The notes: a model not told the origin generated them from the sequence alone. A stretch of 53,811 nucleotides of DNA from WLJO01 sp945889085 (GCA_945889085.1 CAMDBM010000018.1:1-53811), one strand, 5' to 3'; counted from the stretch's first letter, positions 17,133 to 26,153 are shown. Made by a program: numbers and translations.

Positions 17133-17921
17133 CTACCGCGCCTTCACACCGACGAGGCACCACGCCATCATTCGGCGCGGCGCGTTCTCCAGCAGATACA
17201 GCAGCATCCCCCGCTTGGGGAACCGCACGTACTTGCGGTTCGCCTGCACCGCGCTCACCACAGCCACCGCCAGTGTTGCCGGCGCGATGTGGGGTGCCAG
17301 TTTCAGCGTCGTCATCCGTTTCACGGCGGCCTGCACGGCCGGCGAGGCGACGATGTTGTCCCACATGCCGGTGTCGATCGGTCCGGGTTCCACGAGCGTG
17401 ACCCCGATCGGCGTGCCCTTGAGGTCAGCGAGCAGGCCGCCAGAGAAGTGCGACAGCCCAGCCTTAGCCGAGGAGTAGACGGAGGTGGACGGGATGTTCG
17501 CGATCCCTGTCATCGACGACACGTTCACGATGTGCCCGCGGCCGCGCTGCAGCATCCCCGGGAGCACCTGACGCGTGAGGCGCTCGGGCGTGGTGAGGTT
17601 GAGCGAGATGCTGCTCGCGATGTCCGCCTCGTCCATCTCGTCGATGAGGCGATTCGTCTCCACCGCGGCGTTGTTGACGAGCACATCCACCGGGCCGCCG
17701 TCTGCCTCGATGCGCTCGATGAGGCCATCCACCTGAGACTGGTCCGACAGGTCGACGGCGTAGGCAGCGCCGCCCAGTCGTGCCGCAAGCGCGTGGATTG
17801 TCTCGCTGCTGCGGGCCACCAGCACCACCTTCGCTCCCGCCGCCGCGAACGATACGGCGAGCGCCTCGCCGAGCCCGCGGCTCGCACCTGTGATCAGTAC
17901 CCGCTTGCCCGAAAGTTCCAT
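17133..17921 (-). CDS. Short-chain dehydrogenase/reductase (SDR)
   Basis: This 262-residue classical SDR has the NAD(P) motif TGASRGLG near residues 10-17, NNAA (usually NNAG) at about 88, the catalytic Ser in NVSSMTG and YSSAK as the Tyr/Lys pair. The Arg after the second strand (VARSS) favours NADPH. The C-terminal tail (KRGMLLYLLENAPRRMMAW) is hydrophobic and basic and may touch the membrane. ATG 17921 follows AGGGGGACGTACTG. It diverges from the GDP-fucose synthase gene at 18017. Substrate not predictable. Confidence 0.88.
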   Translation of the reverse strand: MELSGKRVLITGASRGLGEALAVSFAAAGAKVVLVARSSETIHALAARLGGAAYAVDLSDQSQVDGLIERIEADGGPVDVLVNNAAVETNRLIDEMDEADIASSISLNLTTPERLTRQVLPGMLQRGRGHIVNVSSMTGIANIPSTSVYSSAKAGLSHFSGGLLADLKGTPIGVTLVEPGPIDTGMWDNIVASPAVQAAVKRMTTLKLAPHIAPATLAVAVVSAVQANRKYVRFPKRGMLLYLLENAPRRMMAWCLVGVKAR

Positions 17922-18016
17922 CAGTACGTCCCCCTGTTCATCGGCTGGCTGCAATCACGCGTGCTCCCCAGCGCTGTGATGGCCTGCCTGTAGACACGCA
18001 GGGTACGCTCCTCACG

Positions 18017-18958
18017 ATGGTGCCGCAGGACGCTCGAATTTTTGTGGCCGGACATAGGGGCCTCGTCGGGTCGGCCATCGTGCGCCGCCTCGAGTCCGCC
18101 GGCTATACGAACCTCCAGGTTGCCACCCGGGAGCAGCTCGACCTGCGAGACCAAGCGGCGGTGAACTACTGGTTCCGTGACCACCGCCCCGAGTACGTGT
18201 ACCTCGTGGCCGGCACCGTGGGCGGCATCCTCGCCAACAGCACCCGCCCGGCCGAGTTCCTTTACGACAACCTCATGATCCACGCCACCGTGCTGGAGGC
18301 CGCCCGCCAGATCGGCACCACCAAGCTGCTCTACCTCGGCTCGTCGTGCATCTACCCGCGTGAGGCCCCGCAGCCGATGACCGAGGAGGCGCTCCTCACG
18401 AGCCCGCTCGAACCCACCAACGAGCCCTACGCGATCGCCAAGATTGCCGGCATCAAGCTGTGCAGCGCCTACCGCCGCCAGTACGGCTGCAACTTCATCT
18501 CCGCAATGCCCACGAACCTCTACGGCCCGGGCGACAACTTCGACCTGGACTCCAGCCATGTGCTACCGGCACTGATGCGCAAGTTCCACGAGGCCAAGCT
18601 TGCCGGTCAGAGCGACGTGACGATCTGGGGAACCGGCTCGCCCCGGCGTGAGTTCCTCCATGTGGACGACCTCGCCGATGCCTGCGTGTTCCTCATGGAC
18701 CACTACGACGGCGAACAGCACGTCAACGTGGGCACGGGCGTGGACGTCACGATCAAGGAACTCGCCGAGATGGTGGGCCAGGTTGTGCACCCCAACTCGC
18801 GCCTCGTGTTCGATACGACCAAGCCCGACGGGTCGCCGCGCAAGCTGCTCGACGTAAACAAGCTTGCCGGGATTGGCTGGGCTGCCAGCACCGGGCTCGC
18901 CGACGGCATCCGTTCAACCTACGAGTGGTTCCTCGCCCAGCACAGCGTCCGTTCCTGA
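18017..18958 (+). CDS. fcl: GDP-L-fucose synthase
   Basis: This 313-residue extended SDR converts GDP-4-keto-6-deoxy-mannose to GDP-L-fucose with NADPH by epimerisation and reduction. Visible marks are GHRGLVGSAIVRRLE at the nucleotide-binding site, GTVGGI, the family sequence LGSSCIYPR with catalytic Ser, EPYAIAKIAG with the Tyr-x3-Lys pair, and NLYGPGDNFD. The length agrees with the bacterial enzyme. It supplies GDP-fucose for surface polysaccharide. No GDP-mannose dehydratase gene is nearby; the partial glycosyltransferase at 53289 is too far to link. Confidence 0.93.
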   Translation: MVPQDARIFVAGHRGLVGSAIVRRLESAGYTNLQVATREQLDLRDQAAVNYWFRDHRPEYVYLVAGTVGGILANSTRPAEFLYDNLMIHATVLEAARQIGTTKLLYLGSSCIYPREAPQPMTEEALLTSPLEPTNEPYAIAKIAGIKLCSAYRRQYGCNFISAMPTNLYGPGDNFDLDSSHVLPALMRKFHEAKLAGQSDVTIWGTGSPRREFLHVDDLADACVFLMDHYDGEQHVNVGTGVDVTIKELAEMVGQVVHPNSRLVFDTTKPDGSPRKLLDVNKLAGIGWAASTGLADGIRSTYEWFLAQHSVRS

Positions 18959-19096
18959 GGCGCTGCTGACCGTTCCCCGCTAGGCGGTGGCGTGTGGTGA
19001 CCAGTACTGCACCTGCTGTAAGCAGGGCAGCGGCGAGCCACAGCGACCCGGGTGGGCGAACGGTTCGGGCGGCCCGTTATGCTGGGCTTTCCATTT

Positions 19097-19190
19097 GGAG
19101 AGGTGCCGGAGCACGGTTGAACGGGACGTCCTGCTAAGACGTTGGCTGCCCAAAAGCGGTCCGTGGGTTCAAATCCCACCCTCTCCGCCA
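19097..19190 (+). tRNA. tRNA-Ser (GCT)
   Basis: The acceptor stem GGAGAGG pairs with CCTCTCC (19180-19186). The anticodon loop CTGCTAA carries GCT. A long variable arm (class II, serine) and the T-loop GTTCAAATC are present. CCA is encoded (19188-19190). A TATGCT at 19079 may be the -10 box. Confidence 0.95.
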
Positions 19191-19267
19191 AATGGACCAG
19201 CGATGGTGCAGTCCGCGGCGAGGTTTCTCCGCTGCGTTACGGCTCCTACACTGATCCATCACATACT

Positions 19268-19340
19268 GCGCCCGTAGCTCAATGGATAGAGCTTTTGATT
19301 ACGGATCAAAAGGTTGGGAGTTCGAGTCTCTCCGGGCGCG
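19268..19340 (+). tRNA. tRNA-Arg (ACG)
   Basis: The acceptor stem GCGCCCG pairs with CGGGCGC (19333-19339), with discriminator G at 19340. The D-arm is GCTCAATGGATAGAGC. The anticodon stem TTTGA/TCAAA closes the loop TTACGGA with anticodon ACG. The T-arm GGGAGTTCGAGTCTCTC has one G-T pair. CCA is not encoded, unlike the neighbouring tRNA-Ser. Confidence 0.95.
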
Positions 19341-19367
19341 CTGAGCACACTGCTCGAATCTGCTGGT

Positions 19368-19399
19368 AGCGGCCCCTTTTTGGGGCCGTTGCTCGTTTT
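19368..19399 (+). terminator. Hairpin terminator after tRNA-Arg
   Basis: AGCGGCCCC (19368-19376) pairs with GGGGCCG and GCT (19382-19393) across a TTTTT loop. CGTTTT follows. It ends the tRNA transcript. The 110 bases beyond it to the lipoprotein stop hold nothing else recognisable. Confidence 0.75.
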
Positions 19400-19509
19400 C
19401 GGGGTGTGGTCAGGGTCGGCCGGCCGGGAAGGTCTTGACTACACATGACTACGTCCGGAGGCGGGTCGCTCCGGACGCGCCGAAGATCGAATGGCTCGCG
19501 AGCCGCCGC

Positions 19510-19980
19510 TCACTTCGTGCGCGTGAGGTTCACGATGAACGTGGTGGGCTTGTCGTCGGTGCGCACGAAGCGTGCCGCGAGGTGGTCAGCATCCACCACG
19601 CTGATCTCGATGTAGAAGCCAGTAGTCGTCATCATCACGTCCGCGCGCCCGGTCGCCACGTTCACCTCAGCGGTGCCCACGAGCGGCAACTTGATGGTCT
19701 TGCCCGTTGCGTCTACGAAACTCTCGTAGCCGAACAGGTTTGCGCCCTCTGCTCGCTCGATCACGAGGTCGAGTGCAGTGGGGATCACGATCCCCTTCGA
19801 CGGCGACGGGAACTCGTACTTCCCGCTCCAGGTGCCAACAAGGTTGGGCACCTGCTGCACGGTGGTCGGCGTTGCCGCAGAGTCCGCGGAATCGCTACCG
19901 CAACCGGCAGCGGTGAGCGACAGCACGGCAACACCAAGAGTGACGACAAGGGCGCTAGAGAGACGACGACGGATAGACAC
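19510..19980 (-). CDS. Small secreted lipoprotein
   Basis: This predicted lipoprotein of 156 residues has signal peptide VSIRRRLSSALVVTLGVAVL and lipobox LTAAGC (Cys 27), then a Ser/Ala/Thr-rich linker. The GTG at 19980 is preferred because it gives an ideal signal peptide; an ATG frame start at 20016 would add 12 residues. The mature part (VGTWSGKYEFPSPSKG, IEISVVDADHLAARFVR) resembles small beta-barrel domains of the lipocalin-like kind. It is attached to the outer face of the membrane. The upstream lipoprotein gene at 20032 is on the same strand and may be co-expressed. No known function. Confidence 0.75.
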   Translation of the reverse strand: MSIRRRLSSALVVTLGVAVLSLTAAGCGSDSADSAATPTTVQQVPNLVGTWSGKYEFPSPSKGIVIPTALDLVIERAEGANLFGYESFVDATGKTIKLPLVGTAEVNVATGRADVMMTTTGFYIEISVVDADHLAARFVRTDDKPTTFIVNLTRTK

Positions 19981-20031
19981 CAAGCCAGTATCGCAGACGC
20001 CAGTTTGCTCCCGCATGTTGGGCTGGACGAC

Positions 20032-20556
20032 TCAGTTGACACCACTGAGTTGGAGGTCCAACGTGTACTGCAGCACGGCGCCCGTGCCGGTTTGGCCGTC
20101 ACGACGAGCCGTCGCGGTGCCCGTTCCCGTCACACCAGCGTACTTTCCGGTCCCACCGAGCACCTTCACCGTTCCCTTGACGTAACCCACCTCGCCTACC
20201 TGGCTCGTTGATCCGGCGTAATCGAACGACAACGTGTTTTCTTTGTCGAGCGAGAAGGTCCAGAACCCCTCGAAGGGCCCGTTGCCGTTCGTGTAGTGGT
20301 TGATGAGGTACAGAAGTTCCACGTCAACGTTCTCACCTGCGAACTCTGCCTGACCGGTAACAATTCCGGCGCCGTACGTCACCTGCAGGTCGCGGCCTGT
20401 CTTGTGCGTCGCCACCGGTGCGTCCTTTGTCGACAGATCCACACTCACGGTGAACGCAGTGCCGGTATCCGAACTGTCGGTCGAGCATGCCGCAACCGCA
20501 CCGCTGGCGATGCCGAGGAGGAGGAATGAGACAAGGGGCTTGAGCAGGCGGTTCAC
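20032..20556 (-). CDS. Lipoprotein with allene-oxide-cyclase-like barrel
   Basis: This 174-residue protein starts at GTG 20556, giving VNRLLKPLVSFLLLGIASGA with lipobox VAAC (Cys 24). The text VLGGTGKYAGVTGTGTATAR is typical of the allene oxide cyclase/dirigent-like barrel and of related bacterial proteins, where a Gly-rich strand closes the barrel. No enzyme activity can be claimed; bacterial members are mostly uncharacterised. It stops 51 bases before the next lipoprotein start and follows the Rieske oxygenase gene by 31 bases, all on the minus strand. Confidence 0.72.
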   Translation of the reverse strand: MNRLLKPLVSFLLLGIASGAVAACSTDSSDTGTAFTVSVDLSTKDAPVATHKTGRDLQVTYGAGIVTGQAEFAGENVDVELLYLINHYTNGNGPFEGFWTFSLDKENTLSFDYAGSTSQVGEVGYVKGTVKVLGGTGKYAGVTGTGTATARRDGQTGTGAVLQYTLDLQLSGVN

Positions 20557-20587
20557 ACCAGTATTTCTAGCAGCCCACCGGATGGCG

Positions 20588-21622
20588 CTACTCCGCTGCG
20601 GCGGCAACGAGCTCGGCGAGCACGCGGCGCATCTCGAGCGTGATGCGGTCTGCCTTCGTGTGCAGGTCCGCCGTTACGTCGAGTGACACCCCCTTGCGCC
20701 ACATGCGCTCGAGCATCGCCTGGTCCTCAAGCGCCACCGCGATCTGGAACTTCACGGTGTCGGCACGCATCTCCTCGGTGTCGGCGATGTCGTTGCGGTA
20801 ATCGGTGCAGAACAGACGGGTAGTCGTTGCATTCACCGGTTGGTGGCAGAAGCTGATGGTGAGGACCGAGTTCTCGGCCGGGTAGTTGATGCGCAGGTAC
20901 ACGTGATGGGGCGGGGTGAACACGAAGTACGACTCGCGCTGGTTCGACCGGAAGTCGTCGCCCGGCTCGTACGAGTCGGCGAGCGCCTTGGTGAGATGCC
21001 AGTAGCTCACCGAGTACTTCCAGCCGTCGCGCACCACGTCGTACTCGCCCACCAGCCGGTCGTCCGGGTCCGCAAAGGTCGCCACGTGGAGGAACGCGAA
21101 GTGTCCCTGATCGAGGAAGTTGTCCGCCATCTGCGCGGCGCTCGCCTTCCACTCCATCGGCGGCAGTGGACAGCGGACGAACGACGGGTCCGTGTGCTCG
21201 GGCACCTCGGGGAGCGGCACGATCGGCTCCTCCAGCGCCACCCAGATCATGCCGAGGTGCTCGGCAACCCTGGCCGCTGTCTCGCAGCGCGCTGTGCGCG
21301 GGATCGGCAACCTCGGGTCCACGGCCGGGATCTCAACACACACACCGTCGGCAGCGAACCGGTAGCCGTGATACGCGCACTGCAGCGTGCCATCAACGAC
21401 GCAACCGGCACTCAGTGGCGACCGGCGGTGCGGGCACTCGTCTCGCATCGCGGTGAGCCCGTCAGCGAGCCGCGCTACGCACCAGCGCTCGCCGAGCAGT
21501 TCAATGCCGAGCACGCCGTTGGCCGCCTCGAGTTCCTCCACCCACGCAACCGGGTGCCAGCAGCGGCGAAGAGCCGGGTGCTCGTTGTCGAACCAGGTCT
21601 CGGGCGATCCACCTGTGGGCAT
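20588..21622 (-). CDS. Rieske non-heme iron ring-hydroxylating oxygenase, alpha subunit
   Basis: This 344-residue protein has a Rieske [2Fe-2S] motif C63-x-H65-x16-C82-x2-H85 (ECPHR and CAYHG). A C-terminal catalytic domain carries the 2-His-1-Asp facial triad region in NFLDQGHFAFLH. It would use O2 and electrons from a separate reductase to hydroxylate or demethylate an aromatic or sterol-like compound, in the manner of VanA or KshA. No reductase or ferredoxin gene is nearby. ATG 21622 is chosen because homology begins at FDNEHPALRRCWHPVAW; longer upstream reading is noise. Confidence 0.9.
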   Translation of the reverse strand: MPTGGSPETWFDNEHPALRRCWHPVAWVEELEAANGVLGIELLGERWCVARLADGLTAMRDECPHRRSPLSAGCVVDGTLQCAYHGYRFAADGVCVEIPAVDPRLPIPRTARCETAARVAEHLGMIWVALEEPIVPLPEVPEHTDPSFVRCPLPPMEWKASAAQMADNFLDQGHFAFLHVATFADPDDRLVGEYDVVRDGWKYSVSYWHLTKALADSYEPGDDFRSNQRESYFVFTPPHHVYLRINYPAENSVLTISFCHQPVNATTTRLFCTDYRNDIADTEEMRADTVKFQIAVALEDQAMLERMWRKGVSLDVTADLHTKADRITLEMRRVLAELVAAAAE

Positions 21623-21666
21623 GCGACCAAGGTAGCAATGCCGCAGAGACCAGCCTCCGGTCCGGA

Positions 21667-24135
21667 TCAGCCCGAGTAGGGCGCCGTGTCCTCGGACGAC
21701 ACGGCCCGGGTTGACCGCAGCGTTGCGATCTCCGCCGGCGTGTATCCGATCTCGGCAAGCAGCGAATCGGTATCCGCTCCGCCGAGCACGCCGGGCCCAT
21801 AGCTGTCCCGGCCGCCGTTTACCTGCACGATGGGGCCCCAGCGCCGCATCTCGCCGAAGCGCGCGTGCTGCACCACGGGCACGAAACCGTTCTGTCGGAG
21901 GTGCTCGTTGCGGGCCTCGAACTCTCCCGGCGTGCACTCGTCTGCCTGCACGCACGCCACACCGGAACCGGCGAGCACGGCCTCCCACTCGACGGCGGTG
22001 CGCGTTGCGAACAGCGCCTCGAGGACACCGGCAAGGTCACGATCGTGCTGCTGGCGCCCGGCCGCGCCCGTGAAGCGGTCGTCTGCGAGCAGGTCGAACC
22101 GGGCCGCTACGGCGCAGAGCCGTTCCCACTCCGCGTCGGTGGTGACTGTCAGTGCCACCCATCCCTCGCTGCAGCGATACAGCCGGTCGCATGCGCCGAG
22201 GCCGAGCAGTGCGTCGTCCATTACCGGGCGGGCCGCCATGCCGTCGTACGACAGGAACGCGTCGATGTTGGCGTGCGCGTTCGCCGTCATCATGTCCACG
22301 TACACGGCCTGCCCGCGTTGCTGCGGATCTCGGGAGCGCGCTAGGAGCGCAAGCAGGGTGGAGGACGCAACGATTGCCGACGTGTTCGGGTCCGGGTTTG
22401 CCTCGTTGGCCTTCATGATCTGGCGCGACGCCTCGCGTACCTCCTCGAGCGTCGAGCAGGTACGGGTGAGCGCGGACCCTGCCTGGAACCCGGCACCGCC
22501 CATGGCAGCGCCTGCGCACGGGTGCGTTGCCGGGCGGTGTGCACTCGGCCCGTGTGGGCCGTAACCGAGCACCGACACCCACACGAGGCCCGGGTGATCG
22601 CCAGCGAGTTGCTCGTAGCCGATGCCCAGGCGCTCGGGCACGCCCGGTCGGTAGTTGTGCACCAGCACGTCTGCGTTGCGCAGCAGTCTCTGCACGATGT
22701 CCCGTGCCTCGGGCCGCTTCATGTCGACGTAGATCGACTCCTTGCCCGCGGTGGTCTTCACCGTCATGTAGCCGTGCCCGTACAGGTGACGGAACGGATC
22801 GCCGTCCATCGGCTCCACACGGATCACGCGCGCTCCGAGGTCCGCGAGCATCGAAGTGCCGAGCGGTGCGGCGATCACCGTGGCGAACTCGAGGATCGTC
22901 ACCCCGGCGAGCGGGTAGCCCGACGGCGTGGCTCCCTCTGCGGCTGGGGCGGTGCGGGTTGGGGCGGAACGGACAGCCTCGGCAAGCACCTCGTCGGTGT
23001 GCTGACCGATTGTCGGCGCCGGTCGAGTCACCACGGCAGGGGTGTTGGTGAGCACCGACACCGGCCCGATCGCACGGACTCGCCCCACCACGGGGTCGTC
23101 GAACTCCACGATCATCCCGTTGTCGACGAGGTCCGGATGATCCATCGCCTCGGCGGGCGTGAGGTATGGCTCGGCGGCAACGTTGCCGTTCTCGTGGAAG
23201 ATCGCCATCCACTCGTCGGCGGTCTTGGTCTGGATGACCTCGAGGATGCGGTCACGCACGTGCTCGATGGCATCAGGCGTCCACACGGCCGGCGAGTCGA
23301 GGAAACGCTCGTCGGCGAGCAGTTCGCCGTAGAGGTCAATCGCATCGAGGAACGACAGGAACAGGTGCTCGAGCAGGTTTCCGCACTGGATCCAGCGACC
23401 ATCGCCCGCCATCACGGGGTGATAGTTGAGCGACGGGAGTGCCGCGCCGCCCTGCGGGTTAGGGACCGGTGACGCGCCCCAGCGGTCCGCCAGCTGGATG
23501 AGCAGGAGATCCACGAGGTCGAAGGGCATGAGCGACTGCAGCAGGCTCGTCGTAACCCGTTGCGGGAGCCCCGTGCGGTCCCTCGCGAGCAGACCGCTCA
23601 CGATCCCCTGCACCGCGCCATGAGCGGCGATGTGCATATGAGCCGGCAGCGCCGAATACACCGGGCCGTCACGCAGCACCTGTCCGGTGAAGCCCTTCAT
23701 GCGCCCCGCCCGGGCGGCCACCGTTGCCGCATAGCCGGGCAGGTTCGCAAGCGGGCCGGTCTCGCCCCAGCCGGTCAGCGAGCAGTGGACGATGTCCGGT
23801 CGCAGCGAAACGGCGGCGGCGTAGTCGACTCCCCAGCGGGCCGAGCGCGCCGGCGGTCCACCGGTTACCAGCACGTCCGCAGTGCGCACCAGATCCTGCA
23901 GGTGCGCACTTCCGGAATCGGTGTGCAGGTTGAGCACCACGCTGCGCTTGCCGCGCAGCCAGAGCGGGCTTGCCGCGAGCGAACGGAACCGGTCACCGCC
24001 CGGGGGCTCCACCTTGATGACGTCCGCGCCAAAATCGGCCAGCACCATCGTTGCCACACCACCGGCCGGGCCGGTGGACGTATCGATTACTCGCACCCCA
24101 TCGAGCGGTCTCCCCACGGGCGTACGGTAGCCCAT
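21667..24135 (-). CDS. CaiB/BaiF (family III) CoA-transferase, two fused domains
   Basis: The 822-residue protein holds two family III CoA-transferase units in tandem, roughly residues 8-390 and 415-822. Each starts with a recognisable core (PLDGVRVIDTSTGPAGG and LAGVTILEFATVIAAPLG). The motif DFGADVIKVEPPGGD and its counterpart DLGARVIRVEPMDGD bind CoA. The second half has PDPNTSAI where the catalytic Asp that forms the acyl anhydride is expected; the first half reads PAHMHIAAHG there and seems to lack it. It would move CoA between acyl-CoA and free acid. ATG 24135 fits the family start; a TTG at 24171 would add 12 residues. It follows the crotonase gene closely. Confidence 0.88.
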   Translation of the reverse strand: MGYRTPVGRPLDGVRVIDTSTGPAGGVATMVLADFGADVIKVEPPGGDRFRSLAASPLWLRGKRSVVLNLHTDSGSAHLQDLVRTADVLVTGGPPARSARWGVDYAAAVSLRPDIVHCSLTGWGETGPLANLPGYAATVAARAGRMKGFTGQVLRDGPVYSALPAHMHIAAHGAVQGIVSGLLARDRTGLPQRVTTSLLQSLMPFDLVDLLLIQLADRWGASPVPNPQGGAALPSLNYHPVMAGDGRWIQCGNLLEHLFLSFLDAIDLYGELLADERFLDSPAVWTPDAIEHVRDRILEVIQTKTADEWMAIFHENGNVAAEPYLTPAEAMDHPDLVDNGMIVEFDDPVVGRVRAIGPVSVLTNTPAVVTRPAPTIGQHTDEVLAEAVRSAPTRTAPAAEGATPSGYPLAGVTILEFATVIAAPLGTSMLADLGARVIRVEPMDGDPFRHLYGHGYMTVKTTAGKESIYVDMKRPEARDIVQRLLRNADVLVHNYRPGVPERLGIGYEQLAGDHPGLVWVSVLGYGPHGPSAHRPATHPCAGAAMGGAGFQAGSALTRTCSTLEEVREASRQIMKANEANPDPNTSAIVASSTLLALLARSRDPQQRGQAVYVDMMTANAHANIDAFLSYDGMAARPVMDDALLGLGACDRLYRCSEGWVALTVTTDAEWERLCAVAARFDLLADDRFTGAAGRQQHDRDLAGVLEALFATRTAVEWEAVLAGSGVACVQADECTPGEFEARNEHLRQNGFVPVVQHARFGEMRRWGPIVQVNGGRDSYGPGVLGGADTDSLLAEIGYTPAEIATLRSTRAVSSEDTAPYSG

Positions 24136-24177
24136 GGCCGTGATCGGCCGCTCGGCCAGCGGGTCGTGCAACGTTGG

Positions 24178-24858
24178 TCAGTCGCCGGTCATGCGAGCAA
24201 GCACCGGTCCGCGCAGTGCACGCACCGTTCCCGCGTAGGCAGCCGAATCGAGTTCGGCAAGCCGGGTTGCCCGCTCAATCGCAGTGGTGATCACGGCCTC
24301 GGGGGCCACTACGGCATCGAGGAAGCCCGCCTCTACTGCACCCTTGCCGTTGTACAGCGTTGCGTGGGCAACCGAAGCCTGCAGGTGTCGGCGGCTCAGG
24401 CGTTCAACCGCAATCGCCACACCCCAGTTGGGGAGCACCATGCCGATCGCCACTTCATTCAGCCCAATCTTCACCTCGGCGTCTGGCCCCACACGATCGT
24501 CACAGCCCAGCAGCACGAACGCGCCACAGGCAATCGCGTGGCCGGTACACGCCGCTACCACCGGAACCGACGATCCGTAAGCGGCAGCAACGAGGTCCCG
24601 ACCACCCGCGATCATGTCCCGGATCGCATTCTGGTCGCCGCCGTTCATCACGCTGAGGTCGAACCCACCTGAGAACCTGCCCTCGCGGCCCGCTATCACC
24701 ACGGCGCCGATACCGGGATCGTTCTCCGCATCGCGAATCACCGAGCGCAGCGCCCCGGTCATCGTGAGCGTCATCGCGTTCGCGCGCCCGTCGTCCATCG
24801 TGGCGACGAGCACACGGCCCTGTTGCTCGACGCCTACCGGATTCTGTGCATCGCCCAT
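24178..24858 (-). CDS. Enoyl-CoA hydratase/isomerase (crotonase) family protein
   Basis: This 226-residue crotonase-fold protein has the oxyanion-hole motifs REGRFSGGFDLSVM and CTGHAIACGAFVLLGCDDRV. The later helix contains GLNEVAIGMVLPNWG, where catalytic Glu residues usually lie. It is shorter than the usual 255-260 residues because the C-terminal helical tail is trimmed. It is probably an acyl-CoA hydratase or isomerase acting after the neighbouring CoA-transferase. GAGGAG precedes the ATG at 24858. The gap to the CoA-transferase gene is 42 bases (6 if its TTG start is used), so both are one operon. Confidence 0.88.
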   Translation of the reverse strand: MGDAQNPVGVEQQGRVLVATMDDGRANAMTLTMTGALRSVIRDAENDPGIGAVVIAGREGRFSGGFDLSVMNGGDQNAIRDMIAGGRDLVAAAYGSSVPVVAACTGHAIACGAFVLLGCDDRVGPDAEVKIGLNEVAIGMVLPNWGVAIAVERLSRRHLQASVAHATLYNGKGAVEAGFLDAVVAPEAVITTAIERATRLAELDSAAYAGTVRALRGPVLARMTGD

Positions 24859-24941
24859 GCTGATGGCTCCTCGTTACTCGGCCGGGCGCACGGCATCACG
24901 CCCGGTACGTCCTCACAGTGTTGCAGAGCGCACCGCTCCGC

Positions 24942-25517
24942 TCAGGAGTTCTCGCCCGCGAAGAACGACGTGCCGATGAGTTCGCGGAGTTCCTCGGCGG
25001 CCCTCATCACCTTGCTGTGTTGCTCGCGGAACGCTTTGGGGTCCTGTTGCCGGTCAACGAGCGCTGCGACGGCGTTGTACAGCCCGACGAACGTCGGAGC
25101 CACGAGGGCGGTCGGTGCCGCAGAGGTGGCAAGGCCGACGCTTGCAGCGAGCGCTGCGGTGGGATCGCGTCGCGAGGCCTGCAGCAGACCGGCAAGCCCG
25201 GGGCGCGCAACGTCGCGGAGTTCCACCGCCCGAGCGATGAGCGCACGAGCCCCTGCCTCGTCCAGTGCACCGGAATCGACGGCAGTCAACACCGAGCAGC
25301 GGAAGTCCCGACACACCTCGGGGCGCTCGTCGTAGATTGAGCAGCGGCCGCGCTCGTGCGCCGGACACGGCTGCTGAAACCGTTGCGTGCCCTTCTCGCT
25401 CACGAACACCGCCTGGCGCTCGGCGAGCAGTCGGCCGTCCTCGCCCGCCGTAAGTGCAGTCGCCTCGAACAGTGTCCCGTCGCAGCAGAGTCCGCAGGCC
25501 AGACAGAGATCGCTCAT
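24942..25517 (-). CDS. YkgJ-type cysteine-cluster protein
   Basis: This 191-residue protein begins MSDLCLACGLCCDGTLF. C5, C8, C11 and C12, with C51, C59, C69 and C74 (PCPAHERGRCSIYDERPEVC, DFRC), give the pattern of the YkgJ family, thought to bind zinc or an iron-sulfur cluster. The C-terminal 100 residues are helical and Ala-rich. The biochemical role in this family is not established. It sits 83 bases from the crotonase gene and 42 bases downstream of the ubiquitin-domain gene, all on the minus strand. Confidence 0.85.
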   Translation of the reverse strand: MSDLCLACGLCCDGTLFEATALTAGEDGRLLAERQAVFVSEKGTQRFQQPCPAHERGRCSIYDERPEVCRDFRCSVLTAVDSGALDEAGARALIARAVELRDVARPGLAGLLQASRRDPTAALAASVGLATSAAPTALVAPTFVGLYNAVAALVDRQQDPKAFREQHSKVMRAAEELRELIGTSFFAGENS

Positions 25518-25559
25518 CGAGAAACCGTCTCGGCGTCAGCGACCCGGGACGGCGCTGGT

Positions 25560-26153
25560 TCAGGCCCGGGCAAAGCTCACGAGATCAAGCAGGACGGCCC
25601 ACATGCCCTTCGGGTCCATGTTGCTCCCGGCCGTAAACGTAACGGAAGCCGACTTCGTGCCCGATGGTGCGGTGCACGGCAGCGAATACGGCACCAGTTC
25701 GGCCGACGATGCGGTGCCCGACACCACGCGTAGCGACGCACCCTGCTTGTCGAAGAACTCGACAGCGAAACCGAGTTCACCCTCGGCGTAGAACCCGAGC
25801 ACATAGTTGCCCGACGAGATACCGGTGACCGTTTGGCTCATCACGGCCTCGGGCTTCAGGCACGCGAGATTCGTTGCACCGAGCGGTGGCGTGGAGGCAT
25901 TCACCAGGTCGTAGGTCACCACGCCCGACTGCATCACCAGATGGAGTATGGCCTCCGAGCCGATGTCGTAATCCGCCAGCGTCTGCCCGTCCTCCAGGGC
26001 CTGACCGGCAAAGACCAGTCCCTGCAGCGGGGGCGGCGCGTTCTCCTGGTCCTGGATCTTCTGCTTGACGTTCGCGATGGAGTCGCTGGCTTCAACGTTG
26101 AGTGTGATGGTCTTCCCGGTCTGCGTCTTCACGAAAATCTGCATACCCGACAT
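25560..26153 (-). CDS. Ubiquitin-domain protein with C-terminal beta-sandwich segment
   Basis: This 197-residue protein starts MSG, then MQIFVKTQTGKTITLNVEAS: residues 4-73 align without gaps to eukaryotic ubiquitin. By hand count about 48 of the first 70 positions are identical. In ubiquitin numbering K6, K11, K27 and K29 are kept; K33, K48 and K63 are Q, Q and S; L8 is Q and I44 is V. The LRLRGG tail is absent, so it cannot be conjugated in the usual way. Residues 75-197 (SGVVTYDLVN, MSQTVTGISSGNYVLGFYAEG) read as the rest of a DUF642/carbohydrate-binding-like beta-sandwich whose first strands are encoded by the upstream ORF at 26153-26371. The start overlaps that ORF's stop (TGATG). Leucine in the ubiquitin part is mostly CTG, while neighbours prefer CTC. 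Function unknown. Confidence 0.85.
   Translation of the reverse strand: MSGMQIFVKTQTGKTITLNVEASDSIANVKQKIQDQENAPPPLQGLVFAGQALEDGQTLADYDIGSEAILHLVMQSGVVTYDLVNASTPPLGATNLACLKPEAVMSQTVTGISSGNYVLGFYAEGELGFAVEFFDKQGASLRVVSGTASSAELVPYSLPCTAPSGTKSASVTFTAGSNMDPKGMWAVLLDLVSFARA

Noticed and set aside
18919..19191. Minus-strand ORF starting MAERVGFEPTD
   Set aside because: This is the familiar false ORF read antisense through a tRNA-Ser gene; it covers the tRNA at 19097-19190.
25932..26144. Prokaryotic ubiquitin-like modifiers (Pup, ThiS, MoaD, SAMP) as identity of the domain
   Set aside because: Pup is disordered and unrelated in sequence, and ThiS/MoaD lack this similarity and end in GG. The text here matches ubiquitin itself position by position.
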